From assembly GCA_047967505.1 (NCBI GenBank), contig CM106541.1: a DNA stretch of 64,000 nt. One strand, 5' to 3'. A program made the position numbers and the translations under genes. Source of the stretch: Dipteris shenzhenensis. Its lineage: Eukaryota; Polypodiophyta; Polypodiopsida; Gleicheniales. This document shows positions 1 to 11,860 of the stretch, piece by piece (within the stretch, counting starts at the first letter, position 1; each line of letters begins with the position of its first letter). The notes under the pieces were generated by a model. The model searched no databases and had not been told where the DNA came from. It saw only the letters and a list, made by a program, of their open reading frames with translations.

Positions 1-389
1 ACAACTTATTCATGCCATTCCTAACCTCTTCCATTAAAAGTAAGACTGCAATGTTATTGTGAGCAAACATAGTAGCATGTATACGAAGTTTACATATCAA
101 TACTAATGATTGAGATGTATCACATAAAACAAACAATTTGAATTTATAATTATATGACTAGAAACTTTTTTTGGTTAAGCTATGTGTCTTATTGGGCTTT
201 CATGCTAACAATCATGATCTTGACATATGTATCCCCACCCTGGCAAATAACCTTGGTATTTTGACCTTGCCTTTTTTTGTTATTGACCAAGTGTTCCTGT
301 ATAATTACTTCAATCTCAAGTAATCTTGTTGCTTCATATTGGATTTGTCATTGAACAAATGCTTTAGACACTTTAATCTACATTTTCAC
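1..389. repeat. Dispersed repeat, copy 1 (inverted relative to copy 2)
   Basis: This stretch reads as the reverse complement of 29,721-30,134 with scattered mismatches and small indels; the match runs from the first base of the window to about position 389, so this copy is probably cut by the window edge. It is AT-rich. Copy 2 holds a 64-codon minus-strand reading frame that is broken here. I recognise no transposase, RT or terminal inverted repeats, so the element class is unknown. Confidence 0.8.
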
Positions 390-1213
390 GTAGTGCATTA
401 GATACAAAAGATGAGTTAATCTTATTCTTCTTATAGAAAGGCCTAACAATATGGATTCTTTTTTATGATTAGGGAAGGCATGGAGTCATGCGAGGACTAC
501 CAAAAAGTGAGTGAGGAAAAGTGCGAACCAAAAAAAGCAAGAAAGAAAAAGTGAGCGAGCAAAAAAAAACAATAAAAAAAAAACAATAATAGGTTGACAA
601 ATCCTTATTTTTGCAACTGTCTAAGTTCTTCAAAAGTCCATGAGGAAGTTGCACTTATATCATTGCCAAGGCATTAGTAACGATGCACCCTATCTTCGCT
701 TACTTTTACTCATTCAATTTTTTGTAATCCTCCATAATCAAGGTCCCTCTCTCCACTAACATAAGTGAGATCACTAATGAAATCTTCCACACAAGTCAAA
801 AGTTTCATAGTACTTCTTGAATGGAATAGTCCACATTACATGCATGTGCAAATGCTTGGTTTTTTGAAAGTCTATTCACTCTTGGAACAAAACCCATGTT
901 TTTCTGTTTGCCAAAAAAACCCTTCCTAATGAATCACTCTTACATCCCACCAATCCAACAAAATCGAAAGAGTAAATACATCCCTTTCTTTAAAATGAAT
1001 TAAATTCCAAAACAATTCAATCTTTGCTTATAGAAATCAATGGTAGAAGCCAAAATAGACAACATATTGACATGGTCCCTATTAGGTAAACTTTCCTCAA
1101 GAAATTGGCTAACTGTTTATTAAATTCACATTTTGATGCATGAAGTTTAACTAAATGGTGCAAAAGGTCATGATAATCATCTAAATCATGCCTTGCCATT
1201 CGTTTTGATATGT
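390..1213. other. AT-rich spacer, no feature seen
   Basis: AT-rich sequence with an A-rich run near 560-590. I see no coding region, RNA gene or repeat that I can support. Confidence 0.5.
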
Positions 1214-1348
1214 AACATGACCCCATTTGGATTTGTAAATCAAAAGATACAGGACATCGAAATTCTCATGTTTTAACGTCGTGCGTTAAAACATGACAAT
1301 TTCGACGTCCTGTATCTTTTGATTTACAAATCCAAATGGGGTCATGTT
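1214..1348. repeat. Near-perfect 65-bp-arm hairpin (foldback)
   Basis: Positions 1214-1278 are the reverse complement of 1284-1348 with about two mismatches, separated by a 5-base spacer. A transcript would fold into one long, nearly perfectly paired stem. The short spacer and even arms fit a foldback or MITE-like element, or a recent inverted duplication. I see no target-site duplication or transposase. A small-RNA precursor is possible, but there is no evidence for it here. Confidence 0.9.
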
Positions 1349-2403
1349 GACAAAACATGTGTGCCTCAGGATCTATGGAGCACTCTAAGGTGGATAGAAC
1401 CTATGTGGAGACATGATGAAGAGAGTGCTCATGACATGTAGCTCAAGTCAATTAGGTTCCAAGATAGATTAGCTTGGACTCATAAAGAGAATCTTGAGAT
1501 AGTGCAAAGTGCTTGATTTATATTACTTCAAATGAACCTCCCTTTTATAGGTGAGGGTACTTACATTCATATGCTTGCTCACATGTGGGATATCTCCTCC
1601 ATGCTATGTGGCAGCTTGCCCTTTACTCATACCTTTGCTCTACATGTGCTCATGGCACCACAACTCTCAACACCTCCCCTTGGTGCCATGATCCTTTGGC
1701 TACTGCAAGGTGGTCAGATGTGAGTTACAAATCCATCACCTCCCCTTAGTGCATGCATTGCTACTTAAGGTGGTCAAGTGTGTTTTTTACAAGTCAATAC
1801 CTCCCCTGAGTGCTTTCATAGCTACTCTCAGGTGATCAAGTTTGATTTACAAAACATTTGGGTTGAAGGTGGCAAGGTTGTTGCTTCTCAATGCTTGATG
1901 TCGATGGCGTTTGCTTCTTTGCTTGGTGTAGCTTCATGCATGATGCTTTGTTCTTCCATGTGCCTTGATGCTTTAGGTGTGGATGCCATGCTTTGTGCTA
2001 TGGTGTGCATTCATGCTTTGATTTGTCATTTGTTGTAAAGGTCTTACCAATTGATTTCTTTCAATATTGGCAGTGTCTAATTGCTAACAATGATTCTTAT
2101 ATGCCAAACACGTAGAGCTCGAAAAGATGCACTTTTCCTTTTTGGAGCGTGGCCAAATTCTTCTTGGATTGCAAGTTATGGCTTGTCGAAGTTTTTGTGA
2201 AGAAGAGGGCCTTTGATGATGTGGCACAAGGATTCACATGTTGAATTCCATATTGTGCTTAACAAGGGGCTCTGTGCTTAGGTGCCTCTTAACTAATCCT
2301 ACCCCTAACCATGGGCCTTAACCAAGGTTTAATTTAACCACCCCCAACCGTATCTGCCACATGTTTTTACCCTCTGCTACCATGTGTCCTAAGGTTTGAA
2401 ACC
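1349..2403. repeat. Probable LTR-type remnant with a ~63-bp repeat present three times
   Basis: From 1672 to about 1858 a unit starting ACCTCCCC and containing a GGTGGTCA-like block occurs three times, at 1672, 1738 and 1799 (periods 66 and 61). The surrounding sequence resembles the long terminal repeats of copia elements elsewhere in the window, but no partner LTR was found, so the retrotransposon origin is inference. No gene is seen in this stretch. Confidence 0.45.
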
Positions 2404-3195
2404 TTAGAGAATAAGGAAACAGTTGGCTTTCAATGCATCAAGCTCATAAGTGTCCTTGCTAGCCAATAACATATCATCCACATAAAGTGCTAGGAGTATT
2501 AGGCTATTATCCTTAGCCCTTTTAGTGTAGAGGCAATGATCAATCTCACTTCTTTTGAAACCCTGGGCCCGAATGAAACCGTCAAACTTGTGATACCATT
2601 CTCTAGGCGCTTGTTTAAGGCCATAGAGACTCTTTTTCATCTTGCAAACCAAATGCTCTTTGCTCTTTCCTTCAAAGCCTTCCGGCTGTATCATGTAAAT
2701 TTCCTCATGCAAATCCCCATGCAAGAAAGCTATCTTGACATCCATCTGCATAAGCTCCATATCCTCTATTGCCACAAGTCCAAGTACACACTTAAGTGTG
2801 GTCATCTTCACAACCGGAGATAATATCTCATCAAAGTCCATACCATTTTCTTGCTTGAACCCTTTAGCAACCAAACGGGCCTTGTACTTAGGCACATCAT
2901 CACCTGTGACCTTCATCTTGTAGACCCATTTACATGGCAATGCTTTCTTTCCATGTGGCAAAGAAACCAAGTCCCAAGTCTTATTCTTTATGAGTGAACT
3001 CATCTCTGATTGCATAGCATACTCCCACTTGCGCTGATCCTCGCGCATCATAGCCTCTCTATAGCAAGAAGGATCCCCGCAATCAGTAAGCATCACATAG
3101 TCTACCCCTGGAACAAATCTCTCAGGCAGTCTAGACACTCTAGATGTTCTTCTCAAGGGCATTTCAGCTTGCTGTCCCGCCTGCATATCAGCCAC
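2404..3195 (-). pseudogene. copia reverse transcriptase (partial)
   Basis: A 263-codon open stretch with the copia RT signature: an N-terminal KNKTWDLVSLP-type block, the KARLVAKGF block, a KSLYGLKQAPREWY block, and the catalytic YVDD box near the end, with both aspartates present. The frame ends a few residues after the box, so thumb and RNase H are missing. In an intact element the enzyme copies element RNA into cDNA in cytoplasmic particles. This copy is a fragment of the 2.4-7.1 kb element, joined upstream to a frameshifted integrase. Confidence 0.85.
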
Positions 3196-3284
3196 ATTTG
3201 GCTCATCATTGCCACCAATCCATCATCTGCCCTTGCTTGTGTACCTGGTGGCACCATTTTATGCACATTCGGTGCATGGACAGC

Positions 3285-4197
3285 TTATTGTCTATCAACA
3301 TATGCGGGTGGATTCACATCCTGGAAAGTGATTCTCCTCATTTCCACATCCCTCATGGGTGTCTTATGCATCTTCTTCTCATTGAAGACCACATCATGGC
3401 TTCGTATGATTTTCTTTGCTTTTGGATCCCAGAGACAATAGCCCATCTCTCCACTTTCACCATAACCCAAAAAGATGCATTTCCTATACTTAGGATCTAG
3501 CTTCTTCTGAAGCTCTTTTGGCACATGTGCATATGCCTCACACCCAAATATACACAAATGAGAGTAAGAGGACTTCTTGCCACTCCATGCCTCTTTAGGA
3601 ATACCACCATCCAAACTCCTGCTAGATGATCTATTGATCACATGCACTATAGTCTTCATTGCCTTAGCCCAAAAACCACCAGAAAGACTTGCATTGGAAA
3701 GCATACATTGCAAACTTTCTTGAATGGTGTGGTTCATCTGTTCTGCAACTAGATTTTGCTCTGGAGTACTAGGGGACGTGAGCTCCCTCTTAATCCCATG
3801 TGTATTACAAAAATGTTGAAAGTCATGAGAGATATATTCGAGTCCACCATTATCAGTCCGTAGGCATTTAAGTGTTCTACCTGACTGATTTTCAGCCATT
3901 ATTGAAATACCTGGAACACATCGCTCTTTCGAGCTATAGCATAAGCCCACACTTTCCTAGTTGCATCATCAATGAATGTCACATAGTATTCAGCCCGCCT
4001 AATGATCGTGTAGGCATGGGACCACATACGTCTGAATGCACCAAATCAAGCCTTTCAAGCTCTTTCTTTCCCCTTCTTTTATGGGCTGATTTAGTCTGCT
4101 TCCCATAGAGACAGTGCTCACAAAATTCAAAATCAGAAAAACTCAAATGCGGTATAAAACCCAAACGGCATAAGAGTTTCATTCGATTCTGGCTCAT
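3285..4197 (-). pseudogene. copia integrase (frameshifted)
   Basis: Two overlapping frames carry one integrase. 3979-4197 holds the FCEHC cysteines of the HHCC zinc-binding domain and the start of the core. 3285-3950 holds the second catalytic aspartate (LRTDNGG) and the glutamate (VAEQMNHTI) of the D,D-35-E triad, then the C-terminal FLGY block and the DVVFNE stretch. The first aspartate lies in the short gap between them, in a YVTFIDDATRK-like run. Frame breaks are at about 4190 and 3950-3980. An intact integrase inserts the cDNA into the host chromosome. Confidence 0.85.
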
Positions 4198-4672
4198 GTG
4201 CCCGCCCCAACCTGCAATGCCACAAAGAAGTACTTGGCTGCTCGGTTATTGCAACAACATGATCAGACACCTCTGATACATGTAAGGGATACAAAGTCCC
4301 ACACTTGGCACCCTTGGCCAAAACCATAGAGCCCTTCTGAATTTTCCAACTTTGAAAGCCAAAAGTGGTATGAAAACCAGCATCATCTAGCTGACCCGTT
4401 GAAATAAGACTCTTGGTTAACTTAGGCACATGTCTCACATTTTTCAAAACAAATGCAGACCCATTTGTAAAAGAAAACTTTAGGTCACCTGCTTCCACTA
4501 TGTCACATGCATAGTTATTTCCAAGATGCACACAACTTGTCTTTCCATTGTCATAAGTGGAAAACCATTCCCTATGGGGAGTAACATGGAATGAAGCACG
4601 AGAATCCAAAATCCAATCTTGGGAATATGCATCATCTGAAGTGGTGAGCAAGTCTGCAGGTAGACTAGACAT
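4133..4672 (-). pseudogene. copia protease and integrase N-terminus (mutated active site)
   Basis: The start of this 179-codon frame matches the pepsin-like copia protease, with WILDSRASFHVTP where the family has D-S-G-A at the active site: the catalytic glycine is replaced by arginine, which should inactivate the enzyme. The frame continues into the GTLYPLHV region and the LWHCRLG histidine of the integrase zinc domain, then slips out of frame. It belongs to the 2.4-7.1 kb element. Confidence 0.8.
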
Positions 4673-5564
4673 GAAGAGAATGTCATTGTCACTATCATCA
4701 ATGACTGCATTAATTCCTCGATCTTCAATTTTTCTTTGTCCTCCCTTGGACTCTCTTCCTTCTTATTTGCACCCCAATTTGCATTCTTTTTCTTATCCTT
4801 TTGCTCTCTTTTCAGCTTGTAGCAATCCTTTTTCATATGGCTCTTCTTACTACAGTGGTAACAATCAACAATCCGTGCCCTAGATTTGCTACGAGACTTC
4901 CCTCTTTCTTAGGACTTCCCTTGATTTGTGATTTGCCCCTTTGCACATTTAAGGCTACATCCTGTTTGTTGCCATCCATAGACTTCTGTCTAATCTCCTT
5001 GGCCAATAAGCTACCCACAACATCATCAAACTTTAGTACTCCACCAGGTGTAGAGTTACTGACAGCTGTACGGAAGGTATCCCATGAGGATGGCAATGAA
5101 CATAAGAGAAATATTGCCTTAGTCTCCGCATCAAAATTCATATTCTAAGCTTGAAGTTGGCTGAAAATAATATTGAATTCACTCAAGTGAGAAGCAATGG
5201 AGACCCCTTCCTTCATCTGTAGCTCAAACAACCTCTTCATGAGGTAAACTTTATTAGAGGTAGTTTCCTTCTCATAAGTGGCACACAATTTCTTCCACAA
5301 ATCTTCCGTAGTTTGCTCATTTACTACTGTGAAATAAACTAACTCTGCAAGATGAAGTCTAATAGGAGACTTTGCTAATGCATCCAACTCATTCCAATCA
5401 TCCTTAGACATATCTGCAAACTTAGCTTCAATCCCTGCCAAGGGTTTAATCAGCTTCTTTTGAATAAGCACATCCCTTATCTATTCTTTTCACAAAGAAA
5501 AGTTTGTCCCATCAAACTTTTTAATGCTGAAAAACTCCTTTTCAGACATGGAAGAGGATGCCAT
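4498..5564 (-). pseudogene. copia gag (nucleocapsid), broken
   Basis: The likely original start is the ATG at 5564-5562 (MASSSMSEKEFFSIKKFDG), followed after about 25 codons by a TGA where tryptophan is expected. Three open pieces then cover the gag (UBN2-like) domain: 5145-5471, 4833-5141 and 4498-4836. The piece boundaries mark frameshifts or stops. A CCHC zinc knuckle of the form C-X2-C-X4-H-X4-C lies near 4820-4865. Gag packages element RNA into virus-like particles; this copy is dead. Confidence 0.8.
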
Positions 5565-7053
5565 GATGCAAATGAAACAAAATCTTAAATGCTAGTACCT
5601 GTAAAAGAGACATCACACCAAATACCAGGTGCACCCAATATGTATGCTTTAATGAAGGATAGTGTCACCAAAACTCAAGGCTTAAAGCATCAAAATTCAT
5701 CTGACTCATGTGCATATACTATGCATCCATATGAGCAAATCTGGCCCAAAAGAAAATGTCAACCCACAATGATAAAACAATGGCAAATATAATGCCAATA
5801 AGAACCCTCAAGCATAAACACTGTCCATGGGCATAAGCATCAATAATGTCTCATTTAAAAGATCATAGCACAACCTGCAATATGTTAAAGCTGTCCCTCG
5901 GCATGAAATAGCATCTGTGTGATAAACGTCCATCAATAAAGCATCCCACAAGGCAATCTAGGCCTATCAGTGCATCCAACAAGGATCGCAATGCATCCAA
6001 ATGGCCTGTAAAGCACCCAATGCAAACCACAAATGAGCGCACACATGGCTGCAACTGAACTAATCTGGATAAGGTCTATCCAAGAAATCACGACCTTATG
6101 GCAATGACCACTAGTGAAAGTAGAACCTGGGATGTCTCAAAGCATGGGCCTCACTGCATAATCAAACTCAGCAAGACAATCTACAAATATCTCTCTTTTG
6201 CCACAACTCCAAAATCTCATCCAAGGATGGAGTAAGAGCTAGTCAACCCTTGTATTTACTTGTAAAAATAAACCTTAGGAAACTTAACCTTAGCCAAAAT
6301 GCCACATGGCAATCAATGAGAAGGTCTTGGAAACTTTGAGAAATTTTCTTCAAAGAGACCACGGAAAAAACACAGAGAATCACAACTCCCTCGATTCTTC
6401 ACGGAATGGCAAGAAGCTTTGTAGACATATGTTTCAGGTAGTCCGGATCCAACGGGACAGACAGCTCTGCAAATGGAGGCTCGGATGTTGAGATCCCACT
6501 CACACAAGAAATGGCGAAATGAAGACGTTGGAGTAGACAGAGATTCACCATAGCTTCAAAAGTTCACGGAACTGGAAGCAGCTTGTCAAGTAGAAGTTTT
6601 GGACCACTTTGGATCCACTGGGAGTATCAGAACTACAAATGGTGGCCTGGATATGGAGATCCAACACATGAAATCCTCGTAGAAAATGAATTTCGTCACT
6701 TTTTACAGGAGCTGTAACTTTTCACTGAAAATTTGGATGACAGAGATATTAAAAGTGAAAATGTAGCTCTCAATCTGATCTACAACTTCCTTGAAGACTT
6801 TAAGTTGAAATTCCGTCTTTAACTCCGGATATTTGCGCTACTACATATGTGTGTCTGAGAAGATTTGCTTATATCCTGTGCCTTTAACTTTGCAACCTAG
6901 CAAAACAAATGCCTAAGAGGATTTTGCCCCTTTCTCTCCAACTGCTATAGCAGCTCCAAAATCTGCAACTCTTCCTGTTGAACAAGGATCTTTGGGATGC
7001 ACTACTCTCTCTCCGGGCTAGAGGCTACACCGGGCTGCTCACACTACGGCCAA
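5565..7053 (-). other. Untranslated leader of the copia element
   Basis: This stretch lies between the PBS and the gag start on the minus strand. It holds no coding region that I recognise. Its length (about 1.5 kb) is long for a copia leader, so part of it may be inserted sequence. Confidence 0.5.
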
Positions 7054-7065
7054 GCTCTGATACCA
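7054..7065 (-). other. Retrotransposon primer-binding site (Met-tRNA type)
   Basis: On the minus strand this reads TGGTATCAGAGC, the usual plant copia primer-binding site complementary to the 3' end of initiator methionine tRNA. It sits next to a candidate LTR end at 7068 and on the 5' side of gag, which fixes the orientation of the element. Confidence 0.85.
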
Positions 7066-7067
7066 GT

Positions 7068-8606
7068 TGTGAGGACACAACGGAAGTTGAGAGGGTGAGA
7101 GGGAGCTTGAGAGACACAAGTTTGGGTGGGTGCAGAACACCCTAATCTTCTATTTAATCCACATATATATGTGCTTGAGTATTGTGCATAACTGGGGTTA
7201 AGGTACAATGGCCTTTAACCCCCACACCACGTTCATAGCATGATGATAATTAGAAGTAGGCTTTGTAGGGATGTGAAGAAGACATCGATGTATATACAAG
7301 CAAAAAAGGGAGGATGGGGCCCTGGGGCGCCAACTCAATGTGTAAGATGTTACTACCCTCATCCAAAATCCAGAGTATGGGGGGATAAGGTCCATATATA
7401 ATATGCATGGATTTCTTTTTAAAATTTCAAATATTCAAGGAAAAAATATGAAAATTTCATGTCCCCCCTCCCACAAAATATAAGTTATTTACCTTGAAAA
7501 ATATGCAAGATTTTAAGATTTGTACATATTTTTCATAATATGTGAGGCCCAAAGGGGGGGGGGGGTCTTTTGGATGAGGGGGGGTAAAACAAAAAATACA
7601 CTAAAATATGAAAACCCATCTCCTTTCAAATCAATGTAACTTTTTCATGTGTCACCCAAATTTCAAGGTGTGAAGACATATTTGAAGCTCTTTTAGTGTA
7701 GAACACAACCATGTTAATTTGAATAATTTCTACTCATGGCATATTGTTAAATTCATCTCATACTCAAGATTTTGAAAGGTTTTATTACTAAAGGGAGTTG
7801 GCACCCCAGGGATGGGGCATGCAAGGATCACGTCTACCCTTATTTTGTTAGTAGTCTAACCACAACCAAATCACAACATGCCTATTTAAGATGTGTAATC
7901 TCCTTAGAGTACTTATTTTAGCATGATGCTTACTTTGGTGTCTTTGTGAATGTTAGTGAGTTGTGTGCATCATCCTTCAAGATTTAGATCTAATGTATTA
8001 AGAACAGGATGTTCTAGGAGCTTTTCTAACCTTTATTTAAAAAGGTATAACGTCGACACCATGAATTTCCCAATTCTAGAGAGAATTTTTGTGTGGGTGC
8101 GGGTGCGGGTGTGTGTTCGTGGTCCGTTTGTATGTTTTGAAGATGAAGACTCTCACACAACCTTGCACCACTTGGAATCAAGAGAGAATACAGCCCAAAA
8201 CACACCATTATCCACTTGCACAATTTTTAATGGTTTTGATGGGAATGTCCCTTGTATTGAAAGTAGAGTGTTTACTTATAATGTGTGTGATTGAAAATAT
8301 TTATTGCATGCATCATCTTCTTTCTAATGTGTTTGCCTCTAAGACCTTATTATTTTTATGAGCTTCATCCTCGATGAAATGTGGCAAGAAATTTTGTGAT
8401 TAAAACTATCTATTAACCTTTTTATCTTGATCTTGTAAATCATTATATTTTCACTACTTTAGCATGGTTACAAAAAATAGTTAATATGATCCAAATGTTT
8501 GTATGAAATCCTTGTGGATCTTCAATACTAGGTGTTCTTTTAAAGATATATCCTATTTGAACAAAGGTGTTAAAAGCCCTTAAGATATGTTTCCTATGCC
8601 TCGAAA

Positions 8607-8608
<2 letters not shown>
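7068..8608. other. LTR end and intergenic sequence, no gene seen
   Basis: The first few hundred bases probably are the 5' LTR of the copia element to the left. A run of ten or more G lies at about 7554-7565. The ORF-like stretches here look random in composition, and I support no gene. Confidence 0.4.
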
Positions 8609-8648
<40 letters not shown>

Positions 8649-8704
8649 TGTGTGTGTGCATGCACATGCACATGTGCCACCCCCCAACACACATGCATGC
8701 ACAC
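8609..8704. repeat. Compound microsatellite (CT)n-(TG)n
   Basis: About 18 CT dinucleotides are followed by TG dinucleotides and an alternating purine-pyrimidine stretch (TGCATGCACATG-like). The reading frames that cross it are repeat artefacts. Confidence 0.95.
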
Positions 8705-10119
8705 AATATGTTTCATAAATTATTACTATAAGGCTCAAAAGTAGAGGGCATTGGAATGTACGTAACAATGATGAGGAAGTCAGAGGATGATTGAAAAATT
8801 ATCAATGGCGGTATGCTTGAGGTGAAATGATGTCATCATATTGTAACTTGTTTCTTAGAAATACACCATGGATCCAAACCATTGATATTGTACTAATGTT
8901 GCAACTTGCAATATGATTTTATAAACAAGGTTCATCTTGTTTATAAACTTGGAAATTCACAACAAAACATAGATTAAAGATTATAAGGCACGTTCTCTTT
9001 GTTTCTTAAGAAATGTAAAACAAACTTGACAAAATGCTCTGAGTGCCCTTTTAAGTGGTTCAATGGATCATGCTTTAAAAAAGTGTTTTATGTATTTTAT
9101 AGAGCTTCTAGTTTAAAGAGGCTTTCCAAATATGAGTGCAAACATTAGGTTTGAAAATAGTAAACCATAACATTTTCCTCATTAAAGAATGCATTATGAT
9201 TTTTAAATGTTGGTAGATACACATGAAACTACACAACCTATAAGTCTTCATAAACTAAGATCCTTTTAATATAACTAGATGTTGTTTATAACTATTAATA
9301 AGTCTAAAGCAAGGAGCTATTGTATACATGTAAGTGATGCGAGAAAGGCAAATCTTTTTGTATGGTTATAAAGGGTGCCTAGTTACTAGTTCTATTCAGT
9401 AAAATACATTAAGGAGGGAAGGGCGGGTGGAACAGTGCCATGGTAATGGGATAGAGTGTTTTGGAAGGCATTAAAGTCTAAGTGGAGGTTGAGAGTGTTA
9501 CCATGTGTCTAAATAAAATAAAACTATTGGTGTTGGTGTTTGACTTGAAGTTTGTTAGCAAGGAAATGATATGATAAGATATATGCCTTATGGGACTATC
9601 ACCCTATGAAAAATGGAAGGTATATTTTGTAGGAGGGAATGAGGAAAAGCTGGATCACAGTGGAGTGTGGTGTGACAAAGCATAGGGAAGGCCAAGTAAA
9701 GGGCATGAGGAGGACTATTGTATCTCATTTCAAGTAACAAAGAACATCATGGGAAGATGGGAATTGAAGTCCACGTTGAAAGGGAGGAGCGAGATGAAAA
9801 GGAGAAAGCGAGGAAAGATGAGGAAAATATTTGGGGGATAGAGATTGATGAAGTAAGCATCCGTAGCTCAAGAGGTGGGTTCAGTTGGTTGGATGGGTGG
9901 TTGGTTGGTTGAAGGGTTATGACAGAGGAAGACATTGCCTCATAGAAAAAGGTAGAAACATAAAAAGCTTGTTGAAAAGTAGTTTTGAGGCCTTTTAAAA
10001 TTATATCCTTACTTTAGAATGGCATGCATACTAGTTGAATGGCATGCATACTAGTGTCAACACATTTAGTGAGTAAGGAGCGACTAGAGAATACTACAAC
10101 CTAGTTATTTCAAGTGTGG
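8705..10119. other. Intergenic sequence, no gene seen
   Basis: AT-rich sequence with no supported coding region. A short direct repeat, GAATGGCATGCATACTAG, occurs twice at about 10,018-10,053. Confidence 0.45.
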
Positions 10120-10440
10120 TCCATACTTGACAGGTAGAGATGGGTAATTTCATGGTGTGGTTGGTGTCTTGGTAGCCATGTTGCAAGTATGTGATGGACA
10201 CTATAAAATTGATTTTGATGGCCTCCTTATTATTAGTTGTGTGTATTCTTCTGAAATAGATTAAGGTGTGTTGCTCATATTGGAGCATATTACTTGTAAT
10301 GTCATTTCTAGATGTGATTAGAATTGAGGGTAACAATGGTGGGTGGAAAAAATGGTTACAGGTGAGTGGGGGAGTGTTAGTTTATGTGGTGCAAGTCACA
10401 GGATGTGAATGGAGGTGGAGTTGTGTCTACGACATTAGCA
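10120..10440. repeat. Dispersed repeat family 2, copy 1
   Basis: About 320 bp match the reverse complement of about 30,895-31,235, including shared blocks TTTCTAGATGTGATTA and TTAGTTTATGTGGTGCAAG with many substitutions between them. The divergence indicates an old duplication. No coding capacity or terminal structure identifies the class. Confidence 0.75.
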
Positions 10441-10445
10441 TCTTG

Positions 10446-10449
<4 letters not shown>

Positions 10450-10494
<45 letters not shown>
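10450..10494. repeat. (GA)n microsatellite
   Basis: About 22 uninterrupted GA dinucleotides, followed by a G-rich stretch with short GGA and GGTG motifs to about 10,620. Confidence 0.95.
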
Positions 10495-10497
<3 letters not shown>

Positions 10498-10619
10498 GAG
10501 GTTATGGTGGGGATGTGTGCTTCTTGTGTGGAGGTGGGAGTTGGGGATTCGATGAAGATAAGAGGAGGGGGAGGAGGAGGGGAAGAGGGGTGGTGTAGGT
10601 GTGGGGGAGGGGGGGAGGT

Positions 10620-11860
10620 AAGGATGTGAAACGAGTCTATTGTGAGTCTTTCCTAGGAAGGGGTGCAAGCAAGAGTGTAGGGAAGAATGTGAGAGTGCGT
10701 GGAAAAGCAAGCAAGAGTGGAGTGGAGTGGAGTGGAGTGGAGTGTAGGGAGTGAGGAGTGAGGTGGAAGAGGGGGACTCTGAGTTGGGACTGAGGTCGTT
10801 TGGGTGGGGGCCAGTAAGAGGTAGAGTGTGCCAGTAAGGGGGTTCTTATTGGGACGGCGGAATATAAAAGGCAAAGGGGTGGGAGTTGGAAGGGGGAGAA
10901 GGTAGTTGAAAAAAAAGCCTGGGCCGGTGGTTTGGGTAGTGGACGCATGAACGGGCCACAATCCCAAAGTCCCAACTGCTCGTGCGTGCGAGCGTGTGAG
11001 CAAACAAAAATATGGCGTCATGCCTTACTTTTTTCTTCGTTTTTTTGCTTTTTCACAAAATAATGGCCAGGAGGTTGAACCCACGGGGGGGATGGCGGGG
11101 CCCGCCATCCCCCACCATTCTTTTCCTTTCTTCGTCATTCCCGGATCTATCGATACGCGACCTCATCATAGTAAGGCAGGCGGGCAGGCGGCCGGGCAGC
11201 AACTGCTCTGCAAGAACAACAACAGCAAGGCACGGCCAAACAACGAGCCAGACAGGCGGGCGGCGTGGGACGTACGTTACGGGCAGCCCGGGGTTAGAAG
11301 GGCGGCCAGGGCAAGACAGCCCAATGGTACAGGGCTGATATCGTGCCTGTCGCCGGACGTGTATCGCCACGCAAGCCGTCGCCCTTCTACACACGGCGCT
11401 TGCCAGGTCTTATCACAGCCGATATCTCAGCTGTCGCCGGGCCAGCACAGCCACGTCAGCCATCACCCCTGGACTACCAGCTCCGCACAGGGCTCGCCAG
11501 GTCCGCTCACGTGGGCCCCACAGCTGTGATGAGCGGTGGAGGGGAGCAGGGGCGACTGCCCAGTGCCGTGAGGATCGGGAGCCATGTCGGCGAGGACGAG
11601 TTCCATGGGGTCGTTTAAGGCAGGGGCGACCGAGCGCATGGCGAGGTTCCTGCTGCGACGGCGCGGCGGCGGGGGGCCACGGGGGCGGACGCACCTGCAG
11701 GGGGGGCCCACTGCGAGTCTGGCAAGAGGCGACGAATTCCGGTATTTCTACGGAAAGGGAGGGGGGGGTGTTCGACGAGTCCGCTGGTTTCGCGGCGGCA
11801 GCGCGCGTGCGTGCGGGCCTGGTTGGCCAGATCTACTGCTTACTCTTAAAAGTACTCTTA
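10620..11860 (+). promoter_or_regulatory. GC- and CpG-rich region upstream of the zinc-finger gene
   Basis: The base composition shifts from AT-rich to strongly GC-rich with dense CpG, most clearly at 11,080-11,850, and falls back before 12,100. In a genome where repeats are usually methylated and CpG-poor, this suggests a long-unmethylated regulatory region. It contains a G-box (CACGTG, 11,508-11,513) overlapping a GGGCCCCAC element that fits a class I TCP site. A short GTGGA tandem (TGGAGTGGAGTGGAG) lies at about 10,717-10,742. The overlapping reading frames on both strands are composition artefacts. That it drives the gene at 13,253 is inference from position. Confidence 0.5.

Larger units (their letters stand above)
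2404..7067 (-). mobile_element. Ty1/copia retrotransposon, degenerate and 3'-truncated
   Basis: On the minus strand the order is PBS (7065-7054), a leader of about 1.5 kb, gag, protease, integrase, reverse transcriptase: the Ty1/copia order (integrase before RT). Coding is broken by stops and frameshifts throughout. The element stops just after the RT catalytic region at 2404: no RNase H, polypurine tract or 3' LTR follows. To the right of the PBS the sequence starts TGTGAGGAC at 7068, consistent with the end of a 5' LTR whose far edge I cannot place. It cannot move by itself. Confidence 0.85.

Noticed and set aside
3010-3500. Plus-strand ORFs across the copia element
   Set aside because: Antisense to recognised integrase and RT sequence.
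10384-11700. Many overlapping open frames on both strands in the GC-rich block
   Set aside because: They follow composition (few stop codons in GC-rich DNA) and contain GA-repeat or Gly/Arg/Pro-rich text with no domain.
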